NCBI GenBank assembly: GCA_937906775.1
Contig: CALCUD010000005.1
Span: forward strand, 1 to 18,619
Origin: an uncultured Clostridia bacterium
GTDB lineage: Bacteria; Bacillota; Clostridia; Christensenellales; Aristaeellaceae
Length of the DNA stretch: 18,619 nt
Reading direction: 5' to 3'
The position numbers were made by a program, and so were the translations under genes. This document shows positions 1 to 6,282 of the stretch, piece after piece; within the stretch, counting starts at the first letter, position 1; each line of letters starts with the position of its first letter. The notes beneath the pieces were generated by a model that saw only the letters and a list, made by a program, of their open reading frames with translations, did no database searches and was not told the origin of the DNA.

Positions 1-1
1 G

Positions 2-208
2 GAGAATTTTCCGAAAGAGGGTGATCTGACGGTTTGTACCTACTGCGGCGAGACTTGTCTCAGGCGGTTTACAGAGGACGATTTCGGAAAGACCTCGAAG
101 GACGGCGTATATGCCGGCGGTGATGCGGTTACCGGTGCGGCAACAGTCATTCTGGCAATGGGTGCGGGAAAGAAAGCCGCTGCCGCGATCCTGGAGGATC
201 ATCCCTGA
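2..208 (+). CDS. C-terminal fragment of a GltD-like FAD/NAD(P)-dependent oxidoreductase
   Basis: The gene enters from the left edge, so only the last 68 codons are visible, in the frame that ends with TGA at 206-208. The tail carries the C-terminal FAD-binding motif of the glutamate synthase small subunit / NADPH-dependent oxidoreductase family: TSKDGVYAGGDAVTGAATV followed by ILAMGAGKKAAAAI. In this family the GD of AGGD contacts the flavin and the following helix closes the FAD fold. Such proteins pass electrons from NAD(P)H through flavin to a partner (glutamate synthase large subunit, or ferredoxin-linked partners). The stretch just before the motif, with CTYCGETC, does not look like the usual GltD segment there, so the exact substrate is open. 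The dnaD start follows after 29 bases, so co-transcription is possible. Family is confident; gltD itself versus a paralogue is not. Confidence 0.75.
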   Translation, partial: ENFPKEGDLTVCTYCGETCLRRFTEDDFGKTSKDGVYAGGDAVTGAATVILAMGAGKKAAAAILEDHP

Positions 209-237
209 GTTAACCCGACAGAGAGGAATTTGAGGTC

Positions 238-1692
238 ATGATGTTTGGATTTGATGGCCGGTTTGTCATGTTTGATGTGACGCCGGTTGAAAATCAGTTT
301 ATCCAGGAATATTTGCCCGGCGCCAAAGGCGACCATGTCAAAGTATATCTGTACGGCCTTATGAGATGCTACCATCCGGAAGAAAATATGTCGCCTGCTC
401 AGATGGCACGTGAATTGGACATGTCAGAGGAAGATATCCTGTCCGCTTACCGTTATTGGGAACGCAGAGGCATTGTTCGCAGAATCAGTGACGATCCTGT
501 CGAGTACAGATATATCAATCTGAAACAGAAAAGTTTAACATCAGATCCGGTGATTGATCCGAAATTTGAAGCATTTACACGGGATCTGTACGGCGTTTTT
601 GATCAGGACAGAAGACTTCACGGCGGTGAGATCAGCTCCTGCTACGAATGGGTTGAGGAGATGAAGCTGGAACCTGAAGCAGTGATTATGCTGCTGAAAC
701 ATATGGCAAAGGTCAAAGGGAAAAACTTCAGGATCCGGGATGCGGAAAAACTCGCTGTCCGTATGGCAAGTGAAGGAATTCTCTCTGCGGAAGATGCTGA
801 AACTTTTTTGTCACAGGACCGTGAAGTCTGTGAAGGAACACGCGCGGTTCTGAAACGGCTCGGAAAGAAAAATCTTCCGTCTGAGGATCAACTGACGCTT
901 TACCGGAAATGGACGCGTGACTGGGGATTCAGCAGAGATGCTGTTCTGACGGCCTGCGCTGATACGGTTGCGATGCCGAGCATGGAAACGCTTGATACTG
1001 TTTTGCGAAAAATCAAAACCGCGACAAACGGAAATGAGAAGATTGGCGAGGAACTGGTTGTTTCAAGACAGCAAACGTCTGAACGGTTAAAAGCCATGAT
1101 GGATATCTGGGGCTGGACAGGGATGTCTCAGGAACGGATTGACTGGTATACGGATCTTGAAAAACAGTATGATCCCGATATCATTCTGCTTGCTGCACGG
1201 GAGTGCGCCCGTCAGGGAGGAAATCGTCAGACCAATCTGACGGAATTGCTGTCCTCCTGGAAAAAACGCGGCTTAAACACTCGGGAAGCTGTTTCGGATT
1301 ACATTTGCGCGTTTAAAGAAAAGACAGCGCTCCTAACATCTGTCCATAAGCTCTGGGGTACGCGCATTTCCAGAGAAGACAGCGAATATGAACGTGCGTT
1401 GCTCAGCAGATGGCAGGAAGAATTCGGCTTTGACAAGGAAGTTATTATGAAAGCGGCTGAATATGCTGCAGAAGCAGATAAACCGATGGCTTACCTGGAT
1501 AAAATTCTGGAAGGATACTCAAAAAAGGGCATCAGGACTGTCGACGATGTTCAGAAAGAACACGCTTCGGGAAAAGACCGCTCCGGTCATACCGGAAAGA
1601 TTCATTCAGCGCAGCAGTATGAACAGCGGGATTATACGGGCGTACAGGATAGTGTGGACGAACTGGTGAAACATCTTCGGAGGGAGGAATAA
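238..1692 (+). CDS. dnaD: DnaD-domain replication initiation protein with repeated DnaD-like modules
   Basis: 484 residues. Residues about 13-95 look like the N-terminal winged-helix domain of DnaD/DnaB proteins (VKVYLYGLMRCY, then SPAQMARELDMSEEDI and YRYWERRGIV). The rest contains four stretches that resemble the C-terminal DnaB_2/DnaD domain, at about 106-192, 200-262, 285-355 and 366-440. Each has an acidic or aromatic helix with a hydrophobic pattern, and three end in a variant of the family hallmark: MASEGILSAEDAE, LLSSWKKRGLNTREAV and ILEGYSKKGIRTVDDV. DnaD and DnaB remodel origin DNA and help deliver DnaI and the replicative helicase. The next gene is a DnaI/DnaC-type loader 7 bases downstream, which supports the role. 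Starts with ATGATG after GAGAGGA and GAGG. The C-terminal 45 residues are polar and charged and look like a linker plus a short helix. Ordinary DnaD is about 230 residues, so this is a long multi-repeat type. Confidence 0.85.
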   Translation: MMFGFDGRFVMFDVTPVENQFIQEYLPGAKGDHVKVYLYGLMRCYHPEENMSPAQMARELDMSEEDILSAYRYWERRGIVRRISDDPVEYRYINLKQKSLTSDPVIDPKFEAFTRDLYGVFDQDRRLHGGEISSCYEWVEEMKLEPEAVIMLLKHMAKVKGKNFRIRDAEKLAVRMASEGILSAEDAETFLSQDREVCEGTRAVLKRLGKKNLPSEDQLTLYRKWTRDWGFSRDAVLTACADTVAMPSMETLDTVLRKIKTATNGNEKIGEELVVSRQQTSERLKAMMDIWGWTGMSQERIDWYTDLEKQYDPDIILLAARECARQGGNRQTNLTELLSSWKKRGLNTREAVSDYICAFKEKTALLTSVHKLWGTRISREDSEYERALLSRWQEEFGFDKEVIMKAAEYAAEADKPMAYLDKILEGYSKKGIRTVDDVQKEHASGKDRSGHTGKIHSAQQYEQRDYTGVQDSVDELVKHLRREE

Positions 1693-1699
1693 GCAAATT

Positions 1700-2671
1700 A
1701 TGAAAGGAAAGATACTCCAAGATGCGGAAGCAGAACTGGAAGAGATCCGGAACGCCAATGAAAGGACTGAACAGATCCGCAGGATAAAAATCCGTGAGGA
1801 ATATCCGGAGATCGCGGATCTGATGAATGAAAGGGAAAAACTGATCCGGGGATACATTCATGGAATCCTCCGGAAAGATTGCTCCGCGGAGAACATCACG
1901 CAGAAGATGAGTTTTCTGTCTTCTGAAATCCGGAAAAAGCTCACGGAATCAGGCCTTAAAGAAAACTATCTGGAACCTGTATATGCATGCCCTCTGTGCA
2001 AGGATCGCGGATATGTTGGGGAACCCGTCAGGACCCCCTGCAGCTGTCTGAAAAAACTTTATCAGTCGAAGATGAGAAATGCGATCGGACTTCGGGATGA
2101 TGGAAGTGAAACATTTGAAACATTCAATGAGACATTACTTTCTGATGTTCCGGATCCTAAACTCGGCTATTCCCAACGTGAGGTCATCTCTTTGATACGG
2201 AACAAATGTGAACGCTGGGCTGATCAATGGCCGAAACAGAAACCGCAGGATCTGGTTCTTTCCGGAAAATCCGGTTTAGGAAAAACATTCCTTCTTCGTG
2301 CCATGGCAGCACGCCTTATCAGCAGAGATGTGAATGTTCTGCTCGTGGGTGCGTATCAGTTTTTTGAAACGGCCAGAAAGTGCTATTTCGGTCAGGAAGG
2401 ATATTCACTGGAAGATTATCTGCAGGCTGACGTGCTGATGATCGACGATCTTGGAAGCGAGCCGATGATGCAGAATATTACCGTTGAACAGCTTTTTAAT
2501 CTGATCAGCGAACGCAGGAACCGGAAACTGTCAACAGTATTTTCCACCAATCTGACGCTGATGGAATTGAAAGAACGATATACCGAGCGTATTGCCAGCC
2601 GGCTCAGCGACAGAGAATTATCTATGTTCCTTGAATTTATCGGGCAGGATATCCGGAACAGAAAGGGTTAA
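1700..2671 (+). CDS. dnaI: AAA+ replicative helicase loader, DnaI/DnaC type
   Basis: 323 residues. It loads the replicative DnaB-type helicase at origins or stalled forks. Residues 1-85 are a charged helical region likely to bind helicase. Cys97, Cys100, Cys114 and Cys116 (CPLC and CSC) form a zinc-ribbon-like knuckle, a feature of DnaI N-terminal domains. The ATPase core has Walker A GKSGLGKT at 189-196, Walker B VLMIDDLG at 245-252, a sensor-1 Asn284 in STNL, and RIASRLSD at 297-304, which should hold the arginine finger/sensor-2 region. Length fits DnaI (about 310). The start ATG lies 7 bases after the dnaD stop and is served by the GGAGGGAGGAA that overlaps the end of that gene, so the two are co-translated. 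IstB transposition helpers share the fold, but the zinc knuckle, the dnaD neighbour and the absence of a transposase make the loader call firm. Confidence 0.92.
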   Translation: MKGKILQDAEAELEEIRNANERTEQIRRIKIREEYPEIADLMNEREKLIRGYIHGILRKDCSAENITQKMSFLSSEIRKKLTESGLKENYLEPVYACPLCKDRGYVGEPVRTPCSCLKKLYQSKMRNAIGLRDDGSETFETFNETLLSDVPDPKLGYSQREVISLIRNKCERWADQWPKQKPQDLVLSGKSGLGKTFLLRAMAARLISRDVNVLLVGAYQFFETARKCYFGQEGYSLEDYLQADVLMIDDLGSEPMMQNITVEQLFNLISERRNRKLSTVFSTNLTLMELKERYTERIASRLSDRELSMFLEFIGQDIRNRKG

Positions 2672-2672
2672 C

Positions 2673-3011
2673 ATGAATATCCAGATCTATTTCAGCAAGA
2701 AAAATTTTGACGTGCAGAAAGCGGACCGCTATTTCAAAGAAAGAAGAATTCCCGTCCAGTGGATGGATTTGAAGAAACGCGCTCCGGGGGAAAAAGAAAT
2801 CCGTCTCATGCTGCAGGTGCTTGGTGCCGATGAACTGATTGACCGGACGGACAGAAAAGTGAAAGAACACCCTGCCTGTTATTATGACCGGGATTCGATG
2901 CTTATTCCTGCCATTCAGGAAGCACCCTGGCTGCTGAAATCTCCTATTGTCCGGAACGGGAATGTGATGACAGCGGGATATCAACCGGAAATCTGGGAAC
3001 AATGGAAATAA
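2673..3011 (+). CDS. ArsC/Spx-like thioredoxin-fold protein lacking the catalytic cysteine
   Basis: 112 residues, starting one base after the dnaI stop, with AGAAAGGG as a weak Shine-Dalgarno sequence; translation is probably coupled to dnaI. The fold is that of the ArsC/Spx/YffB family: an opening strand IQIYFSKKNFDVQKADRYF, then ERRIPVQWMDLKK, a middle helical region with DRTDRK, and a C-terminal LLKSPIVRNGNVMTAGY matching the family's 'RPIv..g....G' strand pair. Aligning on the KA of the helix, the position of the reactive Cys is Asn11 and the second Cys/Ser position is Val14; the only cysteine is in PACYYD (Cys68). So arsenate reduction or disulfide chemistry at the usual site is not possible. 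Function unknown; a binding or regulatory role like Spx is one possibility. A longer reading frame extends upstream into dnaI, but spacing and homology favour this start. Confidence 0.8.
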   Translation: MNIQIYFSKKNFDVQKADRYFKERRIPVQWMDLKKRAPGEKEIRLMLQVLGADELIDRTDRKVKEHPACYYDRDSMLIPAIQEAPWLLKSPIVRNGNVMTAGYQPEIWEQWK

Positions 3012-3016
3012 TAAAG

Positions 3017-3048
3017 CACCCGATCGGAACGATCCGACCGGGTGTTTT
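3017..3048. terminator. Bidirectional intrinsic terminator between the dnaD operon and pfkA
   Basis: A 12-base-pair stem (CACCCGATCGGA at 3017-3028 with TCCGACCGGGTG at 3033-3044, one A-C mismatch, ACGA loop) followed by TTTTC on the plus strand. On the minus strand the hairpin is followed by a T-rich GCTTTATTATT tract. It sits between two convergent genes and can end transcription from both sides. Confidence 0.88.
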
Positions 3049-3064
3049 CAAATGAAATGGCAGA

Positions 3065-4135
3065 TCAGTCTCCAAAGCTGACGCCGATATTTTTTGCGGT
3101 TGTAATCATCTGGTGATCTGCGGGAACAGGTTTGGCGATCCCTGCGATTTCACTGAGAGGATTGTGAGTGATGGCATTACCCTTCAAGGCTACTGTCACC
3201 CCGTATACTTCATCACGGATCAGTTCGGCTGCATGAACACCGAACTGTGTGGAAAGGACACGGTCGTAAGCACTGGGGGTACCGCCGCGCTGTATATGTC
3301 CGGGAACAACATTCCGGGCTTCTACACCGACAAGATCGCGAAGCTGCTGAGCAACATAGGCGCTGGAGGAGAAATGTTCGGCGGCACGACGGGCTTCGCG
3401 TTCTTTCTTTTTGAGTTTTGCTTCTTCGGTATCCATGGCGCCTTCGGCTACGGCAATGATCGTAAAGCCTTTGTTGCTTTCGGCACGGCGCTTGACGACT
3501 TCAGCAACTTTCTCGATTGTGTAGGGGATTTCAGGAATCAGAATAACATCGGCTCCGCCGGCGACACCGGAATAAAGCGTCAGCCATCCGGCTTTATTAC
3601 CCATGATTTCAACGACCATACAGCGACCGTGGCTGGCAGCAGTCGTATGGATACGGTCCAGGACATCGGTGGCGATATCATTGGCGGTATGGAAGCCAAA
3701 GGTGAAATCTGTTCCGTACAGATCGTTGTCGATCGTTTTTGGAAGACCGATGACGTTCAGACCTTCTTCACTGAGCAGATTGGCTGTTTTGTGTGTACCG
3801 TTTCCGCCAAGGGTTACCAGACAGTCAAGCTTCAGATCTTTATATGTTTTTTTCATTGCGGCAACTTTATCAATATTGTCGTCGCCGATTTTTCGCATAT
3901 CACGGAAAGGGGTCCGGCTTGTACCGAGGATCGTTCCGCCTAAAGTCAGAATGCCTGAAAACTGACTGCGTTTCATCTCGGAATAGTCACCGTCGATCAA
4001 ACCGCGATATCCGTCATGGATTCCGATAATCTCAGCGTCGAACATTTCATAAGCGGCGCGTGCGACGCCGCGGATCGCTGCGTTCAGCCCCGGACAATCT
4101 CCGCCGCTTGTGAGGATACCGATTCTTCTTTTCAT
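3065..4135 (-). CDS. pfkA: 6-phosphofructokinase, mixed ATP/PPi sequence type
   Basis: 356 residues from the chosen start (359 from an ATG three codons earlier). It phosphorylates fructose 6-phosphate to fructose 1,6-bisphosphate in glycolysis in the cytoplasm. Numbering from the longer start: RIGILTSGGDCPGLNAAIRG at 7-26 (nucleotide site), GTSRTPF at 74-80, LGGNGTHKT at 112-120, PKTIDND at 135-141 with catalytic base Asp139, MGNKAGW at 181-187 and PGHIQRGG at 281-288. The position matching E. coli Gly104 is Gly116 (ATP-type), while that matching Gly124 is Lys136 (typical of PPi enzymes). This combination fits the 'mixed-substrate' PFK group, so the donor cannot be read off. The first ATG has only one base after AAAGGAG; the ATG at 4135 has ten, so I prefer it. 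Single-gene unit with its own promoter. Confidence 0.95.
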   Translation of the reverse strand: MKRRIGILTSGGDCPGLNAAIRGVARAAYEMFDAEIIGIHDGYRGLIDGDYSEMKRSQFSGILTLGGTILGTSRTPFRDMRKIGDDNIDKVAAMKKTYKDLKLDCLVTLGGNGTHKTANLLSEEGLNVIGLPKTIDNDLYGTDFTFGFHTANDIATDVLDRIHTTAASHGRCMVVEIMGNKAGWLTLYSGVAGGADVILIPEIPYTIEKVAEVVKRRAESNKGFTIIAVAEGAMDTEEAKLKKKEREARRAAEHFSSSAYVAQQLRDLVGVEARNVVPGHIQRGGTPSAYDRVLSTQFGVHAAELIRDEVYGVTVALKGNAITHNPLSEIAGIAKPVPADHQMITTAKNIGVSFGD

Positions 4136-4178
4136 TTTATTCATACTCCTTTCAGAATTGCTTCACTTATTTAAAAAA

Positions 4179-4207
4179 ATTATAACACGTGGCGATTCAG
4201 TTTTCTA
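4179..4207 (-). promoter_or_regulatory. Sigma-A type promoter for pfkA
   Basis: Read on the minus strand: -35 TAGAAA (4207-4202), 17-base spacer, consensus -10 TATAAT (4184-4179). The expected RNA start is about 25-30 bases before the AAAGGAG of pfkA. The -35 matches 4 of 6 consensus positions. Confidence 0.75.
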
Positions 4208-4243
4208 CCTTTTTATTCAGATTAGTAAAAAAATAACAGAAAC

Positions 4244-4272
4244 TTGCATGCAAAGGCGCAAAATAGTATAAT
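4244..4272 (+). promoter_or_regulatory. Sigma-A type promoter for the yicC-remA-gmk-rpoZ-coaBC operon
   Basis: -35 TTGCAT (4244-4249), 17-base spacer, perfect -10 TATAAT (4267-4272), followed by an AAGGAGG site and the yicC GTG. The -35 lies inside a perfect 10-base palindrome TTGCATGCAA (4244-4253), which could be a chance match or an operator half. Confidence 0.85.
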
Positions 4273-4300
4273 AACAGACTGATATTAAGGAGGTGGCCCG

Positions 4301-5173
4301 GTGAGAAGCATGACTGGGTGCGGCACAGGTCGGATTAATCGCGACGGTTGGGAAGTGACTGTTGAGATCAAAACAGTCAATCACCGATTTCTGGATATTG
4401 GACTGCGTTTGCCGAGAAATCTCTCTTTTCTTGAACAAACACTTCGGTCCGGGATAAGCGAAAGGCTTAAACGCGGACATGTTGACATTTTTGTTAATCT
4501 TCGGAATACTGATGTTTCCGGTGTTGAGATCAAAACAGATCCGATACTTGCCCGTGAATATTTGGAAGCCTTCCGTCAGATTGCCGAAGCTGCCGGAACG
4601 GACGGAACGCTCTCAACGGCTGAATTGATCCGGATGGAAGGCGTTTTGACTTTGACAGAACGCGAAACAGATGAAAAAGCGGTTTCGCAGATCTGCGCGG
4701 AAGCTCTTGGCCTTGCTCTGGATCAGTTGATTCAAATGAGGGAAATCGAAGGAAATAATCTGAAAAAAGATCTGAACGATCATTTGAAAGCAGTAGTTGA
4801 TTTAAGGGAACAGATCTTTTCACGCGCCCCTCTTGTGGTCAGCGAATACCGTGAAAAGTTACAGAACAGGCTTGACGCTATCCTTACAGAAAAGATTGAT
4901 CCGCAAAGGATTGCACAGGAAGTAGCCCTGATGGCGGACAGATGTGCGATAGATGAGGAACTGTCAAGACTGGATAGCCATGTCCGCCAGATGTACTCCT
5001 ATCTGGATACCGAGGGTGAGATCGGAAAAAAGATGGATTTTCTGATCCAGGAAATGAACCGTGAAACCAATACCATCGGTTCCAAAGCATCTGATGCTGT
5101 GATTACCCAGCTTGTTGTTGATCTGAAAAGTGAGATTGAGAAACTGCGCGAGCAGATCCAGAATGTGGAGTAA
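4301..5173 (+). CDS. yicC: YicC-family endoribonuclease
   Basis: 290 residues, the usual length for YicC/YloC. The N-terminal domain opens with RSMTGCGTG and EIKTVNHRFLDIGLRLP. The C-terminal DUF1732 part ends in IGKKMDFLIQEMNRETNTIG (241-260) and SKASDAVITQLVVDLKSEIE, the most conserved block of the family. YicC proteins are cytoplasmic endoribonucleases that act in RNA (including small RNA) turnover. The GTG at 4301 is seven bases after AAGGAGG (4287-4293), better placed than the ATG nine bases later. It heads an operon with remA, gmk, rpoZ and coaBC, the same order as yloC-remA-gmk-rpoZ-coaBC in Bacillus subtilis. Nothing looks broken. Confidence 0.95.
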   Translation: MRSMTGCGTGRINRDGWEVTVEIKTVNHRFLDIGLRLPRNLSFLEQTLRSGISERLKRGHVDIFVNLRNTDVSGVEIKTDPILAREYLEAFRQIAEAAGTDGTLSTAELIRMEGVLTLTERETDEKAVSQICAEALGLALDQLIQMREIEGNNLKKDLNDHLKAVVDLREQIFSRAPLVVSEYREKLQNRLDAILTEKIDPQRIAQEVALMADRCAIDEELSRLDSHVRQMYSYLDTEGEIGKKMDFLIQEMNRETNTIGSKASDAVITQLVVDLKSEIEKLREQIQNVE

Positions 5174-5179
5174 CGGATT

Positions 5180-5443
5180 ATGAAGCTTGTCAATATCGGA
5201 TATGGCAATATGGCGGCAGCGGACCGTGTCATGGCTGTTGTTTCTCCCGAAGCGGCGCCGATCAGACGCATGATTCAGGACGCACGCGACAGTGGGCGTG
5301 TGATTGACGCGACTTGCGGACACAAAACGCGGGCCGTACTGATGATGGATTCCGGACATGTCATTCTGTCTCCGCTGCACCCGGAAACCGTTGCAGGAAG
5401 AATGGACGAACGAAAATCATCGGAGGATAAAGCTGATGCATGA
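5180..5443 (+). CDS. remA: RemA-family (DUF370) DNA-binding regulator
   Basis: 87 residues. Block NIGYGNMAAADRVMAVVSPE then APIRRMIQDARDSGRVIDAT and HVILSPLHPETVAGR is the full RemA/YlzA signature. In B. subtilis RemA assembles into rings that bind DNA and activate biofilm-matrix and osmoprotection genes. Arg16 corresponds to B. subtilis Arg18, a residue important for activity. The two neighbouring arginines of the TYGRRT loop (50/51 there) are His48-Lys49 here (TCGHKT), so DNA affinity or specificity may differ. It starts six bases after the yicC stop and its last eight bases overlap gmk, so translation of gmk is likely coupled. The C-terminal tail is short and charged. Confidence 0.93.
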   Translation: MKLVNIGYGNMAAADRVMAVVSPEAAPIRRMIQDARDSGRVIDATCGHKTRAVLMMDSGHVILSPLHPETVAGRMDERKSSEDKADA

Positions 5444-6038
5444 AACAAGAAAGGGAATGCTTTTGGTCATTTCGGGTCCATCGGGTGCAGGAAAGGGAAC
5501 GCTGGTTGCAAAACTGCTGGACAAAGATCCTACATTTTCATTTTCTGTCAGTGTGACTACCCGGGAAAGACGCGAAAATGAGATTGAAGATGTCCATTAC
5601 CACTTTATTTCGGATGAGGAATATGATAAACTGTTGGAGGAAGATGCTTTCCTGGAGCACGCGGAGGTTCACGGTCATCGCTACGGTACTTTGAAAAATG
5701 AAGTGTATGAGCGGATGAATCGGGGACAAAACGTTCTTCTGGATATTGATCCGCAGGGTGCCCGCTCTGTCATGGAGAAGGAACCGAACTGCGTCAGCGT
5801 ATTCATTCTTCCGCCCAGTTACAACGATCTGAAGGTTCGACTCCATACGAGAAACACCGAAAAGGAAGAGGAAATCCAAAGACGCCTTTCCAATGCCCGG
5901 GGTGAGATCGAACAGATGGGCAGGTACAGGTACCTTGTTGTTAATGACGATCTGGAACTTGCTTTCGATCAGTTATCAGCTATCGTAAGGGCGGAAAAAC
6001 AGAATTCCGTCCGATATTTCCCACAGATTGATGATTAA
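5436..6038 (+). CDS. gmk: Guanylate kinase
   Basis: 200 residues. It phosphorylates GMP to GDP with ATP, feeding GTP and dGTP pools. P-loop GPSGAGKGT is at 14-22; the GMP-binding block SVSVTTRERRENEIEDVHYHF covers about 37-57; EHAEVHGHRYGT and VLLDIDPQGARSV are the family's Y-G-T and lid/Walker B-like segments. Compared with the usual T-T-R-x-P-R-x-G-E-x-x-G pattern, the Pro, Gly and final Gly are replaced (RERRENEIED), but the arginines and acidic residues are kept. The start ATG at 5436 is nine bases after GGAGG and inside the end of remA (eight-base overlap); an in-frame ATG at 5358 lies within remA and lacks a ribosome-binding site. Located in the classic gmk-rpoZ pair. Confidence 0.97.
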   Translation: MHETRKGMLLVISGPSGAGKGTLVAKLLDKDPTFSFSVSVTTRERRENEIEDVHYHFISDEEYDKLLEEDAFLEHAEVHGHRYGTLKNEVYERMNRGQNVLLDIDPQGARSVMEKEPNCVSVFILPPSYNDLKVRLHTRNTEKEEEIQRRLSNARGEIEQMGRYRYLVVNDDLELAFDQLSAIVRAEKQNSVRYFPQIDD

Positions 6039-6063
6039 CCAAAAAGGTCAGGAGGAAAAGAAA

Positions 6064-6282
6064 ATGTCTATTGTAGATCCCAACGTCCTGGAATTACTGA
6101 ACCATGCTGACAGTCGTTATACCCTTGCTGTGGAGGCAAGCAAACGCGGTCGCGAAATCGTCAACGGAAGTCAGCCTATGATTGATGCAGAAGGGATGAA
6201 GCCGTTGAAGATCGCTGTTGAAGAGATTAACCGCGGACTTCTGACCTATACTGCCCCCGAAGAGCAGGAGGAAAATGTCTGA
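6064..6282 (+). CDS. rpoZ: DNA-directed RNA polymerase omega subunit
   Basis: 72 residues, near the usual 65-90. Omega binds the beta-prime C-terminus, aids assembly of RNA polymerase, and forms part of a (p)ppGpp site in Proteobacteria. The signature SRYTLAVEASKRGREIV (residues about 17-33) and KPLKIAVEEINRGLL match the family. The ATG at 6064 is eight bases after AGGAGG (6050-6055); an in-frame ATG upstream at 6028 overlaps the end of gmk and has no Shine-Dalgarno sequence. Its last eight bases overlap the start of coaBC. Confidence 0.95.
   Translation: MSIVDPNVLELLNHADSRYTLAVEASKRGREIVNGSQPMIDAEGMKPLKIAVEEINRGLLTYTAPEEQEENV

Noticed and set aside
1700..2671. IstB-type transposon helper ATPase as an alternative to the helicase loader
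   Set aside because: No transposase or terminal repeats are nearby, a zinc knuckle is present, and it follows a DnaD-domain gene with coupled translation.
3113..3943. A 276-codon open frame on the plus strand across pfkA
   Set aside because: It lies opposite the fully conserved pfkA, has no recognisable motif and no ribosome-binding site.
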